The notes under the pieces are model-generated. The model was given only the letters and a program-made list of their open reading frames with translations. It did not search any database and was not told where the DNA came from. The position numbers and the translations under genes are program-made. Of a stretch of DNA of 64,000 bases, positions 28,783-38,127 are shown piece after piece (within the stretch, counting starts at the first letter, position 1; every line of letters begins with the position of its first letter). Source of the DNA: Campylobacter concisus ATCC 51562 (GTDB taxonomy: Bacteria; Campylobacterota; Campylobacteria; Campylobacterales; Campylobacteraceae). The stretch is taken from contig NZ_ANNI01000003.1 of assembly GCF_000466745.1 (NCBI RefSeq), positions 587,493 to 651,492 of the forward strand. Reading direction: 5' to 3'.

Positions 28783-29424
28783 ATGAAGCTTATAAAAATG
28801 CTAATTTTAAGTACGTTTTTTGCGCTAAATTTATCAGCACTGACTGAAGGCGTGGAGTATCAAACTTTAGCAAAGCCGCTTAATGTGCCTAAAAACTCGG
28901 TCGTTAAGGTCTTTAGCTATGACTGCCCGCACTGCTATAAATTTGACCGGACTATTACAAAAAAGCTGATGTCAAAGCTTGAAGATGTGAAATTTATCCC
29001 ATATCATCTAAGCACAAAAGGCAAACTTGGCGAGACCGCGAGTAAAATTTTTGCCGCTCTTATATCGATAGATGAGGCAAATGGCACTGATCTACTAAGC
29101 GATGAGTCAAAATTTAAGCAAGCAAAATTTGCGATCTATAAAGCAAGACATGATGAAAAAGATGATTTTAGTGATGGTAAAGACAAAGAGAAATTTATAA
29201 ATTTAGCCCTTAAAGCAGCTCACGTGAGCAAGGACGACTACGAAAAAGCACTAAATAGCGAAAGAGCAAAAGAGCTTTTAGACGCATGGTTCGCCTCTTA
29301 TGATGTGGCAAGTATCAGCGGTGTGCCAGCTTTTGTAGTAAGCGGCAAATACTTAATAAACTTAAGCGCAGCTTCATCAATCGATGAGATGGCAAAGATC
29401 ATACAAGAGCTTTTAGATAAGTAG
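28783..29424 (+). CDS. dsbA: periplasmic thiol:disulfide interchange protein, DsbA family
   Basis: A 213-residue exported protein. The signal peptide spans about 1-19 (MKLIKMLILSTFFALNLSA). The active site is CPHC (Cys48-Cys51), and the cis-proline loop is SGVPAFVVSGKY. It oxidises cysteines of secreted proteins. It is 9 bp after bcp with its own AAGGAG. Campylobacter has more than one DsbA-like protein, so the exact paralogue is not fixed. Confidence 0.88.
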   Translation: MKLIKMLILSTFFALNLSALTEGVEYQTLAKPLNVPKNSVVKVFSYDCPHCYKFDRTITKKLMSKLEDVKFIPYHLSTKGKLGETASKIFAALISIDEANGTDLLSDESKFKQAKFAIYKARHDEKDDFSDGKDKEKFINLALKAAHVSKDDYEKALNSERAKELLDAWFASYDVASISGVPAFVVSGKYLINLSAASSIDEMAKIIQELLDK

Positions 29425-29444
29425 TTTTGGCGGGTAATATCTGC

Positions 29445-29509
29445 AAATTTTGGTCTTAGAAATGTAAATTTAAAGCAATTTTAGATAAACTCAGACCAAA
29501 ATTTCTAAG
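29445..29509 (+). promoter_or_regulatory. two mutually exclusive stems upstream of ilvE
   Basis: AAATTTTGGTCT (29445-29456) is the exact reverse complement of AGACCAAAATTT (29493-29504). An overlapping pair, CTTAGAAAT (29455-29463) and ATTTCTAAG (29501-29509), is also exactly complementary. Each stem uses bases of the other, so they cannot form together. The region lies 20 bp before the ilvE start and also contains a GATAAA-like -10. It could be a leader switch or a pair of protein sites. No T-tract follows either stem on the plus strand. Confidence 0.4.
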
Positions 29510-29528
29510 AAAAAAGAAAGGTTTAACA

Positions 29529-30443
29529 ATGAATGCTTCAGAATTTATCTGGATGGATGGAAAATTAGTTAAATGGGACGATGCAAAAGTACACGTTCTA
29601 ACTCACTCTTTGCACTACGCTAATGCCGTATTTGAGGGCACAAGAGCTTATAAAACAAAAAAAGGTCTAGCTATTTTTAGACTCCAAGATCACACAAAAA
29701 GGCTTTTAAGATCAGCAAAAATGACCGTTTTAAATGTACCTTACACTGAGGAAGAGCTTGAAAAAGCGCAAATAGAGCTTCTTCGCGCAAACAAATATGA
29801 CGGCAATGTTTATATCCGCCCACTTATATTTTTAGGATACGGCGTAATGGGCGTAGCTCACACAAAAGCACCAGTGCAAACCGCTATCGCCTCATGGGAA
29901 TGGGGTGCTTATCTTGGCGATGAAGGCCTAGAAAAAGGTATCAGAGTTAAAATTTCAAGCTTTGCCAAACTTGCACCTGCTGCCCAAATGAATAGAGCAA
30001 AAGCTAGCTCAAACTACCTAAGCTCACAAATGGCAAACTACGAGGCAAAAGAGGCTGGATACGACGAGGCGCTACTTCTTGATAGCGAAGGCTTTGTGGC
30101 TGAGGGTCCAGGCGAGTGCTTCTTTATCGTTGAAAATGGCGTTTTAATCACTCCGCCAAACGACAACAGCCTACTTAGTATCACTCAAGATACAGTCATA
30201 AGACTTGCTCACGATCTTGACATCGAAGTAAGAAGAGAGCGCATCACAAGAGATCAGGCTTACACAGCTGACGAGGCATTTTTCACAGGAACAGCAGCTG
30301 AAGTAACACCGATAAATAGCATAGATAACCGCATTATCGGCAATGGAGCCAGAGGAGAAGTGACAAAGAGACTACAAAAAGCTTATTTTGACGTAGTTTA
30401 TGGACTAAATAAAAAATATGAATCATTTTTAACATATATTTAA
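29529..30443 (+). CDS. ilvE: branched-chain amino acid aminotransferase
   Basis: A 304-residue fold-type IV PLP enzyme. PLP Lys158 is in MNRAKASSNYL; HSLHYANAVFEGTRAY lies near 27-42 and EGPGECFFIVENG near 192-204. It performs the last step of Ile, Leu and Val synthesis. The gene starts with ATG after AAAGG and lies downstream of an unusual inverted-repeat region. Confidence 0.95.
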   Translation: MNASEFIWMDGKLVKWDDAKVHVLTHSLHYANAVFEGTRAYKTKKGLAIFRLQDHTKRLLRSAKMTVLNVPYTEEELEKAQIELLRANKYDGNVYIRPLIFLGYGVMGVAHTKAPVQTAIASWEWGAYLGDEGLEKGIRVKISSFAKLAPAAQMNRAKASSNYLSSQMANYEAKEAGYDEALLLDSEGFVAEGPGECFFIVENGVLITPPNDNSLLSITQDTVIRLAHDLDIEVRRERITRDQAYTADEAFFTGTAAEVTPINSIDNRIIGNGARGEVTKRLQKAYFDVVYGLNKKYESFLTYI

Positions 30444-30460
30444 AAATTTAAAGGAACGAA

Positions 30461-31579
30461 ATGCCCGCTGATTTAAACGATTATTTCAATAAAAAAAAGC
30501 CAGGTAATGACAACAGAGGCTCTAGTCAAAATAGCGACAAAGAGCCGCCTTTCAAAAAGGACTTTAAAATGCCAAATCTACCAAGTGGTTTTGGTAAATT
30601 TGGAGCACTTGCCTACATTGTAATTGCAATTATTGCTATTTTTGCTATTACTCAGCCATTTAAAGTGATTCACTCAGGCGAAGTTGGCATAAAGTCTACA
30701 GCAGGTAAATACGAGCCAAATCCTTTGCAACCAGGCTTTCACTTCTTTTTACCTTTTATCCAAGATATCATCATCGTGGACACCAGAGTTAGGATCATAA
30801 ACTATACTTCTGGCGAGGATATGGGCGAATCAATGCAAAAATCATATCAAGGCGTTGGCGCTGGAATTTTACGTAAAAATTCTATTTCAGTGCTTGATGC
30901 TAGAAATTTGCCAGTTAGCATTGATATTACTGTGCAATACCGTTTAAATCCAGAAAATGCCCCTCAAACTATTGCCTCTTGGGGTCTTAGCTGGGAGAGC
31001 AAGATAGTTGATCCTGTCGTTCGTGACGTAGTTCGCAGTATCGCTGGTAAATATACAGCAGAGGAGCTTCCAACAAAGAGAAACGATCTAGCAAGACAAA
31101 TCGATGATGGCATAAGAAAAGACATCGACTCTCAGCCAAATAAGCCAGTTGAGCTTTTAACAGTGCAACTTCGTGAGATCATCTTGCCTTCAAAGGTAAA
31201 AGAGCAGATCGAGCGCGTCCAAATCGCTAAACAAGAGGCTGAGAGAACAAAATACGAAGTAGAAAGAGCAAATCAAGAAGCCTTAAAGCAAGCCGCACTT
31301 GCTGAAGGTACCGCTAAAGCTGCAATCATTGAAGCAAAAGGTAAGGCTGATGCCATTAAAATCGAGGCTGACGCAACTGCGTATGCAAATAAAGAGGTTG
31401 CAAAAAGTGTCGATCAAAATTTACTAAATTTAAAGCAGATCGAGACGCAAAACAAATTTAACGAGGCTCTAAAAGAAAACAAAGATGCTAAAATTTTCTT
31501 AACACCTGGTGGGGCTGTGCCAAATATCTGGCTAGATGCAAAAGATAAAGCAAGAGCTAGCTCAGTAAGCGAGAGATAA
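30461..31579 (+). CDS. SPFH/prohibitin (HflK-like) membrane protein
   Basis: A 372-residue protein with a polar, Asn/Lys-rich N-terminus, one membrane helix (about 47-66) and an SPFH (band 7) domain (about 70-250). A long Ala/Glu/Lys-rich helical stretch follows (about 250-320, KQEAERTKYEVERANQEALK). Proteins of this type form membrane microdomains or cage complexes and can control proteases such as FtsH. I recall an equivalent gene in C. jejuni (Cj0268c). Its start is 17 bp after ilvE. Confidence 0.85.
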   Translation: MPADLNDYFNKKKPGNDNRGSSQNSDKEPPFKKDFKMPNLPSGFGKFGALAYIVIAIIAIFAITQPFKVIHSGEVGIKSTAGKYEPNPLQPGFHFFLPFIQDIIIVDTRVRIINYTSGEDMGESMQKSYQGVGAGILRKNSISVLDARNLPVSIDITVQYRLNPENAPQTIASWGLSWESKIVDPVVRDVVRSIAGKYTAEELPTKRNDLARQIDDGIRKDIDSQPNKPVELLTVQLREIILPSKVKEQIERVQIAKQEAERTKYEVERANQEALKQAALAEGTAKAAIIEAKGKADAIKIEADATAYANKEVAKSVDQNLLNLKQIETQNKFNEALKENKDAKIFLTPGGAVPNIWLDAKDKARASSVSER

Positions 31580-31581
31580 AA

Positions 31582-32316
31582 ATGAATAGCGTAACAAAAA
31601 GTATAGACTGGCAAAAGGTTGGTGGATTGCTTCCAGTAGTGGTTTGCGACCATGCCACAAATGAAGTTTTAATGCTTGCTTACATGAACGAAGAAGCATT
31701 AAATTTAAGTCTATCTAGCCGTTACGCTCACTACTTTTCACGCACCAAAAATAGAATTTGGAAAAAAGGTGAAGAAAGTGGCAACACTCAGGAGATAAAG
31801 GCTGCTTTTTTAGACTGCGATAACGATACTTTGCTTTTAAAAGTGATTCAAAACGGAGGCGCTGCTTGTCACACTGGAGCAAGGTCATGCTTTTTTAATG
31901 AAATAAATTTGCATGATGGCAAAATTTTAGATACAAAAACTGAAGTCAAAAAAATAAATTATGGTGTGCTTGATGAGCTTTACCATGTGATAGAAGATAG
32001 GAAGCTAAATGCTAACCCTGAGACTTCTTATGTGGCAAGTCTTTTTAAAAAAGGCGAAAATCAAATTTTAAAGAAAGTTGGCGAAGAGGCTGGCGAATTT
32101 ATAATGGCTGCAAAGGATCTTAGTTTCGCAGAAAACTCAAAGCAAAATGAGCAAAAAGCAAAAAATGATCTGATCTACGAAGCAGCCGATCTTTGCTTTC
32201 ATGCACTTGTAGCACTTTCGGCCCATAATATCCATCCAGATGCTGTAAAAAACGAACTTGCAAGGCGTTTTGGCATAAGCGGCATTGAAGAGAAAAGATC
32301 GCGAGATGTTAAATAG
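31582..32316 (+). CDS. hisI: bifunctional phosphoribosyl-AMP cyclohydrolase/phosphoribosyl-ATP pyrophosphatase
   Basis: A 244-residue HisIE fusion. The HisI half (about 1-115) shows RTKNRIWKKGEESGNTQ and the zinc-binding GGAACHTGARSCFF. The HisE half (about 130-235) shows KKVGEEAGEFIMAAKD and YEAADLCFHALVALS. It carries out steps 2 and 3 of histidine synthesis. It starts 2 bp after the SPFH gene and overlaps the next gene by 11 bp. Confidence 0.95.
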   Translation: MNSVTKSIDWQKVGGLLPVVVCDHATNEVLMLAYMNEEALNLSLSSRYAHYFSRTKNRIWKKGEESGNTQEIKAAFLDCDNDTLLLKVIQNGGAACHTGARSCFFNEINLHDGKILDTKTEVKKINYGVLDELYHVIEDRKLNANPETSYVASLFKKGENQILKKVGEEAGEFIMAAKDLSFAENSKQNEQKAKNDLIYEAADLCFHALVALSAHNIHPDAVKNELARRFGISGIEEKRSRDVK

Positions 32317-32836
32317 CATTAAGCACAACTTGCTTTTTGTATTGCAAAATGCAAAGCTCATTGATTTTTTAACCTATGGCTGGATATTTTTAGCATTTAT
32401 ACTAATTGTACTTTTAGGAATTTTTATCGCGATAAAGTCGTGGTGGCAGATAGGATTTTTATTTATTCTAGCTGCTTTTTGCGGACTTTTTGTAGGTAAT
32501 TACTACGCGAACAAATATATAAATGAAAATTTAAGGCCAGTTAGCATAAGTAAAATAACCACCAAGCAGCTTCAATATGTCGATGCGTTAATGGTTGATT
32601 TTAATATTACAAATAATTCAAATAATGCACTTAGTATCTGTAAAATCGAGCTTGACTTCTATCTAAGCTCGAGACAAAATACGAAAGATTTTTTTAACTC
32701 GCTTAATCCATTTGCTAGAAAAAGAATCATCTTAAACGAGGAATTTTTGCCAAAACAAAGCATTGAAGTTAAAGAATTTGTCAATGATTTCGCATTTATA
32801 GACTACAATATCTCTAAAAAAGTGGAGTGTTTTTGA
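32306..32836 (+). CDS. DUF2393 family membrane protein (first copy)
   Basis: Using the ATG just before the hisIE stop gives 176 residues; a TTG seven codons earlier is possible but less likely. The protein has two N-terminal helices (about 23-45 and 49-66) and a periplasmic beta-type domain with VDFNITNNSNNALSICKIELDFYLS, matching the DUF2393 pattern. Function unknown. The next gene encodes a related protein in TGATG overlap. Confidence 0.65.
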   Translation: MLNSIKHNLLFVLQNAKLIDFLTYGWIFLAFILIVLLGIFIAIKSWWQIGFLFILAAFCGLFVGNYYANKYINENLRPVSISKITTKQLQYVDALMVDFNITNNSNNALSICKIELDFYLSSRQNTKDFFNSLNPFARKRIILNEEFLPKQSIEVKEFVNDFAFIDYNISKKVECF

Positions 32837-33387
32837 TGAGCTCAGCATATTTTACGATCGTTCATATTATCGTTCTTTTTGCGATTGCTCTACTTTCTAT
32901 TTTGTTTCTTGTTCTTTCACTTAGAGCTGAGCGAAAGTTATTTTTATCACTATTTTTTACAAACATTTTGGTCTCAACTACACTTGCTGTTTTTTTGATG
33001 CTGGTACTTGATAAATATACAAAAAAAGGCATGCTCGAAAATGTAAAAAGTGAGCGAATTTTGCGAAACGAGAGTATCGTTTTTAAGGGGCAAGTGAGAA
33101 ACATCGGTAAATTTACAATTAGCAACTGCACGCTTACAGTCAAACTAATCAACCAACCGCTAAATAAAAATGACCTTGGTGGTGAAGCATTTTTTAAGCC
33201 AAGTGGGCTTTCATTTTTCTCATGGGTTCTTGGCACAGATAAGGACGAGAGGCCAAATACAGTTGAATATAAATTTGATGTAGCCAAAAATTTACCAAAG
33301 CAAAAAAGCACACCATTTACCGTATATATGCCATATCCGCCTTACTTTAAAAACGGCATGAATATCACAAAACTAAATTGCTACTAA
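32836..33387 (+). CDS. DUF2393 family membrane protein (second copy)
   Basis: From the ATG in the TGATG overlap the product is 183 residues. It has two membrane helices (about 8-30 and 36-58) and a periplasmic domain containing IVFKGQVRNIGKFTISNCTLTVKL, the same 'internal-linkage' beta pattern as the gene before it. The two look like an old tandem duplication kept as a heteromeric pair, an inference. The last gene of the plus-strand block. Confidence 0.65.
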   Translation: MSSAYFTIVHIIVLFAIALLSILFLVLSLRAERKLFLSLFFTNILVSTTLAVFLMLVLDKYTKKGMLENVKSERILRNESIVFKGQVRNIGKFTISNCTLTVKLINQPLNKNDLGGEAFFKPSGLSFFSWVLGTDKDERPNTVEYKFDVAKNLPKQKSTPFTVYMPYPPYFKNGMNITKLNCY

Positions 33388-33508
33388 GTCAAATTTAAAG
33401 CAAATTTTTACAAATTTCATAGGATAAAGCGCTAAGTCTTAGTTTGATTTTAGGGTAAATTTTATCTTTTTAGCATCTGCAATAAACACGAATTTTTAAA
33501 TTAAAGAT

Positions 33509-34171
33509 TTAAAAAGTACAAAGTATGTCAAGTAGCCTGCCCAATTTTTGTAGGTCATTTAAGAAAAGTTGCTTTGTTTTTCGTGTAAATTCTTTTGCTT
33601 CCTCTAGGATTTTAGTCTCGGCTATATTGTAAGCAAACTCCTTTTTTAGGATCTTTGCACCTTTTTTATAAAAGAAATTTGCTTCTATAATGCTTGCAAA
33701 AAAACTATCATCTCTTAAATAGTAGTTTGTTGCTACATTTACATGCACTGGCTTTTGTAACAAAAAATCACCGCAAACACTATTTTTTGAGCTAAATTTA
33801 ACACTCTCAAGCACATCAGGCCTTATCTCATAAAATTTTATCTCATTAGCTTTTTTTAAAGCCAGAATATCACTTGATTTATTTAAATTTATAGAGCTAT
33901 TATTTACCTCAAGTACGTTTATGGTGCCCTTTGCAAGCGAATAAGCATTTAAAATTTTATCTTCTGCTAAAAAATTTACTACACCAAAAAATGGCACACT
34001 AGCATTTTGTTCTACAAAATTTTGAACAGTTTTTATTTGTAGCTGCTGTTTTGTGCCATTTATCTCATAATAGCTTACGTAAATAGAAATTTCATCTTTT
34101 TTGCTTGGATTCTTTTGTGAACAACCGCTAAAAAATAGCGCAACAAGCAAAAAAATGGCTAAATTTTTCAC
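33509..34171 (-). CDS. hypothetical lipoprotein
   Basis: A 220-residue protein with a lipoprotein signal: MKNLAIFLLVALFFSGCSQK, lipobox FSGC, lipidated Cys17. It starts at GTG in a GTGA overlap with the end of purF. The mature part is Asn/Ser/Lys-rich with aromatic beta-strand segments and a helical C-terminus (EAKEFTRKTKQLFLNDLQKLGRL). I do not recognise the family. The coupling with purF may simply reflect operon packing. Confidence 0.6.
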   Translation of the reverse strand: MKNLAIFLLVALFFSGCSQKNPSKKDEISIYVSYYEINGTKQQLQIKTVQNFVEQNASVPFFGVVNFLAEDKILNAYSLAKGTINVLEVNNSSINLNKSSDILALKKANEIKFYEIRPDVLESVKFSSKNSVCGDFLLQKPVHVNVATNYYLRDDSFFASIIEANFFYKKGAKILKKEFAYNIAETKILEEAKEFTRKTKQLFLNDLQKLGRLLDILCTF

Positions 34172-35505
34172 TTTATGAAATAGTCACCATCAAAGCTCAC
34201 AAGCGAATATTTTCGCTCATTGCCGATACTTTCTTTAAGTTCGTCTATGCTTAAAAATTCTAAGCTATCTGCACCGATATATTCTCTTACTTCTTCTGCA
34301 CTTTTTTTAGAGCTTATTAACTCTTCAAAACTTGGTGTATCAATACCATATCGCTCAGGGTATTTAAGCTCAGGACAAGCGACTCTAAAATGAATCTCTT
34401 TAGCACCCGCATGTCTTAAAAGATCAACCACCTTTTTTGAAGTAGTACCGCGAACGATACTATCGTCGATAACAACGATACTTTTACCTTTTAGAACCGA
34501 TGACATCGGGTTAAGTTTTAGCTTGACTTTTAAATTTCTCATCTCTTGGCTTGGCTCGATGAAGGTTCTACCCACATAGTGGTTTCTGGTGATAGCTAGC
34601 TCAAAAGGGATCTTGCTCTCGTTTGCATATCCGAGCGCTGCTGGTACTCCGCTATCTGGTACAGGTACGACAAAATCAGCTTTAATTTTGCTCTTCTTAG
34701 CTAGTACTTCACCCATTTTTTTTCTAACTTCATAGACACTTTTACCTTCTATCACGCTATCTGGGCGAGCAAAATAGATATATTCAAATGCACATATTCT
34801 AGGATCTGGCTCATAAATTTGAATGCTTTGAAACTCACTTTTTCCATGTTCAAAAACTATCATCTCACCAGGCCTAATATCTCTTATAAAGCTAGCCCCC
34901 ACAAGATCAAAAGCGCAAGTCTCGCTAGCTACGATATATCCACCATCTTTTAGCTTGCCAAGGCTTAGTGGCCTAACGCCCCAGCGATCCCTAATAGCAA
35001 AGGTTTTATGACGTGACTGGATAAGCAGACAATAAGCACCTTTTATCTTATCAAGTGCTGCAACAATACGGTCCTGCAAGTGTTCGCTATGGTTTCTTGC
35101 GATTAGATGGATGATATTTTCAGTATCCATATTTGTCTGAAATATCGCACCATCCTTAATAAGCTCATCTCTAACCTCATCTTTATTTACCAAATTTCCA
35201 TTATGGACTATCGAAATCTGCCCCAAAGAGTAGTTAGCGGCTATTGGCTGGGCATCACGACCGGAGTTTCTACCAGCCGTTGCATAGCGGTTGTGACCGA
35301 TCGCCATATCACCTTTTAGTGATCTTAAAATTTCTTCATTAAAGACCTCTGTAACTAGGCCATTACCCTTGTGAGTAGAAATTTCTCCGTCATCACAAAC
35401 GCTAATACCACTTGCCTCTTGGCCGCGATGCTGCATAGAAAATAACGCATAATAGGCAGTCTTTGCTGCATCTTTAGAATTTATAATACCAACTATTGCA
35501 CACAT
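34168..35505 (-). CDS. purF: amidophosphoribosyltransferase
   Basis: A 445-residue enzyme beginning MCAIVGI, in which Cys2 is the N-terminal nucleophile of the glutaminase domain. It shows SMQHRGQEASGISV, MAIGHNRYATAGRNS and the phosphoribosyl motif VVIDDSIVRGTTSKK (about 340). It commits PRPP to purine synthesis. ATG with AAAGGA upstream. Confidence 0.96.
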   Translation of the reverse strand: MCAIVGIINSKDAAKTAYYALFSMQHRGQEASGISVCDDGEISTHKGNGLVTEVFNEEILRSLKGDMAIGHNRYATAGRNSGRDAQPIAANYSLGQISIVHNGNLVNKDEVRDELIKDGAIFQTNMDTENIIHLIARNHSEHLQDRIVAALDKIKGAYCLLIQSRHKTFAIRDRWGVRPLSLGKLKDGGYIVASETCAFDLVGASFIRDIRPGEMIVFEHGKSEFQSIQIYEPDPRICAFEYIYFARPDSVIEGKSVYEVRKKMGEVLAKKSKIKADFVVPVPDSGVPAALGYANESKIPFELAITRNHYVGRTFIEPSQEMRNLKVKLKLNPMSSVLKGKSIVVIDDSIVRGTTSKKVVDLLRHAGAKEIHFRVACPELKYPERYGIDTPSFEELISSKKSAEEVREYIGADSLEFLSIDELKESIGNERKYSLVSFDGDYFIK

Positions 35506-35514
35506 TTTTTTCCT

Positions 35515-35823
35515 TTAGTTTTCATCATCTTTGTAAATTTCAAGAACATTTTTGTAGTTAAACTTGATCTCATCGCCAGCATTTAAACAGCCTTTTGTAA
35601 ATGGTTCATTGTCTAAAATGCCGGTAAATTCGCCGTTATTTGTCTCGCTAACAACCACCCACATGCGCTCAACCTGAGCAAACTCATCATCTTCAAATCT
35701 AAATATAAGCTTTACTATATCGCCAGCTCTTAAATTTTGACGATTTTCGCACTCTGACAGGTAGAATTTATCGCCAAATTCTAGCTTGTAGTTTTCTACA
35801 TCATCAAGACTAAATTTAATCAT
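35515..35823 (-). CDS. DUF2314-like small protein
   Basis: With the ATG that overlaps the dapB stop by 8 bp the product is 102 residues, [20 protein letters not shown]; an earlier in-frame start lies inside dapB. The segment [19 protein letters not shown]...GILDNEPF...[16 protein letters not shown] resembles the DUF2314 fold, found alone or in larger proteins, of unknown function. It sits between dapB and purF. Confidence 0.55.
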   Translation of the reverse strand: MIKFSLDDVENYKLEFGDKFYLSECENRQNLRAGDIVKLIFRFEDDEFAQVERMWVVVSETNNGEFTGILDNEPFTKGCLNAGDEIKFNYKNVLEIYKDDEN

Positions 35824-36586
35824 CAAGCCCCAAACTATCATCTACCGAGTATAGTCCACTATTTTGATCTTTTAGCCAGATAGCAGCTTTAATGGCACCC
35901 TTTGAAAAGGTCGCTCTACTAGTTGCCGTGTGATTTAGCTCGATAAACTCGCCGTCATTGTAAAAGCCAACCGTGTGACGACCGACCACGTCGCCGCCAC
36001 GAAGTGCCATAACCGCGATATCGTCTTTACTTCTTGCGCCCACCATGCCAGCTCTGCCAGTTACTAAAACATCTTTTAAATTTAGATCCCTTGCCTCCGC
36101 CACACAGCCAGCTAAAGTCATCGCTGTGCCGCTTGGAGCGTCCTTTTTGTGCCTATGGTGTTGCTCTACTATCTCTATGTCAAATTCTCTTAATGTTTTT
36201 GAAGCAATCCTTGCAAGGCGGTTTAGTACAGCTACGCCTAAACTCATATTTGTTGCGTAAAGAATAGGCATAGTTCCAGATGCTAGGTGAAGTAAGTTTT
36301 TATCTTCGTTATCTAGGCCAGTTGTACCGATAACTAGTGGTTTTGGATTAGTTCTAGCATAGTTCAGCAGTGCCATGGTCGCCTCTTTTTGACTAAAGTC
36401 GATTATTACATCGCATGCTTCAAAAAATTTAGCAAAGTCATTTGTCAAAAGTTCGCTATTTAAATTTTCAACCTGATTTTTTTGGCTAAAAGCGATGCTT
36501 AAAGTGGCATCTTTTTCATCTTTTAAACAAGAAATGATACTTTGAGCCATCTTTCCACTAGCACCATAAAGGCCTATTTTTACCAA
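35816..36586 (-). CDS. dapB: 4-hydroxy-tetrahydrodipicolinate reductase
   Basis: A 256-residue enzyme with an NAD(P)-binding start ([16 protein letters not shown]), the catalytic region [22 protein letters not shown] split by the conserved His/Lys pair, and the C-terminal [13 protein letters not shown]. It acts in lysine and diaminopimelate synthesis, thus also in peptidoglycan. It is preceded on the same strand by the trxB terminator. Confidence 0.95.
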   Translation of the reverse strand: MVKIGLYGASGKMAQSIISCLKDEKDATLSIAFSQKNQVENLNSELLTNDFAKFFEACDVIIDFSQKEATMALLNYARTNPKPLVIGTTGLDNEDKNLLHLASGTMPILYATNMSLGVAVLNRLARIASKTLREFDIEIVEQHHRHKKDAPSGTAMTLAGCVAEARDLNLKDVLVTGRAGMVGARSKDDIAVMALRGGDVVGRHTVGFYNDGEFIELNHTATSRATFSKGAIKAAIWLKDQNSGLYSVDDSLGLDD

Positions 36587-36685
36587 AATTTATCCTTTGA
36601 TTTTTGGTTGAAATTTAACATAAAATTTATTATAGATAGATTACAAATAGGCTTTGAAAATGTATATAAAATCAAAATTTTAATA

Positions 36686-36727
36686 GAAAAAAGAAGAGAA
36701 ATTTAGCCAAAAAATTTGGCTAAATTT
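36686..36727 (-). terminator. intrinsic terminator after trxB
   Basis: Just downstream of the trxB stop on the minus strand, AAATTTAGCCAAA and TTTGGCTAAATTT form a 13-bp perfect stem with a 3-base loop, followed by TCTCTTCTTTTTT. The AT-rich stem and the interrupted T-tract suggest moderate strength. Confidence 0.75.
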
Positions 36728-36732
36728 TAGTA

Positions 36733-37671
36733 TTAATGCAAGCTTTCTATGTAGCTCATAGCGCTAAGTGCAGCCACTGCGCCATCACCTGCAGCTACGA
36801 TGACTTGCTTTGGAGCGTCCTCTCTTATGTCGCCCGCTACAAAGAGCCCTTTTAGGCTAGTTTGCATCTTAAGGTTTGTCTTAACCTGTCCACCATCAAC
36901 CATCTCGCAGATAAATTTGCCATTTTCATCTTTTAAAATTTCGTTATTTACATTTAGTCCGACAAAGGTAAAAATTCCTGGCACATCAAGCACACGCTCA
37001 CCATTTTTAGTATCAAGCACGATCTTTGTTAGACCCATCTTATCGCCAAGCGCCTCTTTTATCGTTGCGCTTGTTATAAACTCGATCTTTTCATTTTTTC
37101 TAGCTTTTTCAACGGTTGTTGGCGCCGCTCTAAACTCGTCACGCCTATGGATTAGATAGACTTTTGAGCAGATATTCGCTAGGTAAAGTGCCTCTTCAAC
37201 AGCTGTATCACCACCACCAAGAACAGCCACTTCTTTGTTTTTATAAAAGAAGCCATCGCATGTTGCGCATGTGCTAACGCCTTTGCCAAAGAACTCGTCC
37301 TCACCTTTAAAGCCAGCGCGTCTTGGGGTTGAGCCAGTCGCTACGATGACAGCCTTTGCCTGCTCGCTTTTGCCACCTTCAAGTAAAATTTCAAAGATGC
37401 CGTCGCTGTTTTTTCTAACGCCAATGACATTTGCCCACTTGTGAACTAGTCCAAATGCGCTGCACTGCTTCCACCAAGTACTCATAAAGTCAAACCCACT
37501 CTCGCCAGGTGCTTTTTGGCCTGGGTAGTTTTCTATCTCTGAGCTAGAGGTGATCTGACCGCCAGGCTCGCCTTTTTCAAACATTACAACATTTTTTAAT
37601 CCGCCTCTAGTGGCGTAAAGTCCGGCGCTTAGTCCTGCTGGACCGCCTCCGATGATCGCTAAATCAAGCAT
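36733..37671 (-). CDS. trxB: thioredoxin-disulfide reductase
   Basis: A 312-residue FAD/NADPH flavoenzyme: FAD motif [17 protein letters not shown], redox-active CATC in [11 protein letters not shown] (about 135-138), NADPH motif [16 protein letters not shown] and C-terminal [15 protein letters not shown]. It reduces thioredoxin. It is 9 bp after the 148-residue unknown gene and forms an operon with trxA. Confidence 0.96.
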   Translation of the reverse strand: MLDLAIIGGGPAGLSAGLYATRGGLKNVVMFEKGEPGGQITSSSEIENYPGQKAPGESGFDFMSTWWKQCSAFGLVHKWANVIGVRKNSDGIFEILLEGGKSEQAKAVIVATGSTPRRAGFKGEDEFFGKGVSTCATCDGFFYKNKEVAVLGGGDTAVEEALYLANICSKVYLIHRRDEFRAAPTTVEKARKNEKIEFITSATIKEALGDKMGLTKIVLDTKNGERVLDVPGIFTFVGLNVNNEILKDENGKFICEMVDGGQVKTNLKMQTSLKGLFVAGDIREDAPKQVIVAAGDGAVAALSAMSYIESLH

Positions 37672-37680
37672 AAATTTCCT

Positions 37681-38127
37681 TTATTCTAAAACATTTATGG
37701 GTGAATTTTGTTTATAAATTTCGCCCCTTTGATGAACTATCTCAACACTACTTGGAAGCTTTGTAATGCTTAAATTTCGCATTAGCTCCAAGACAGTATT
37801 AATATCTGAGCTTATATATTTTAGTGTTGAGTTTGACTCATATCTTTTTTGAAAGATATCAATTGCCACAACTGTTTCGTTTTTGATTGGTAAAATTTCG
37901 TCTAATTTTGATTGATTTGAGCTAAAGATTAAAAGCGTGTATTTTGGCTCTTTTGGAGTAAAAATTTCGCTTTTTTCGTAGAAAACTAGCTTCGAAAAAT
38001 CAACAAATTTATATTGTGAAAAACGATAGTTACTATACGCAAATGCAGTTGCTATCATAGCTGCACCAAAAAATGAACCAAATATATATGTAAGAGGAAG
38101 CAGACTTCCTCTTCTTTTTTCGCTCAT
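37681..38127 (-). CDS. hypothetical membrane-anchored protein between trxA and trxB
   Basis: A 148-residue protein with a basic N-terminus (MSEKRRGSLL), one membrane helix (about 11-31, PLTYIFGSFFGAAMIATAFAY) and a soluble domain of about 110 residues without cysteines. The soluble part is alternating alpha/beta (YTLLIFSSNQSKLDEILPIKN), thioredoxin-like in rhythm but lacking CxxC. Its ATG shares one base with the trxA stop (TAATG). Not recognised; the fixed place between trxA and trxB is the only clue. Confidence 0.55.
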   Translation of the reverse strand: MSEKRRGSLLPLTYIFGSFFGAAMIATAFAYSNYRFSQYKFVDFSKLVFYEKSEIFTPKEPKYTLLIFSSNQSKLDEILPIKNETVVAIDIFQKRYESNSTLKYISSDINTVLELMRNLSITKLPSSVEIVHQRGEIYKQNSPINVLE

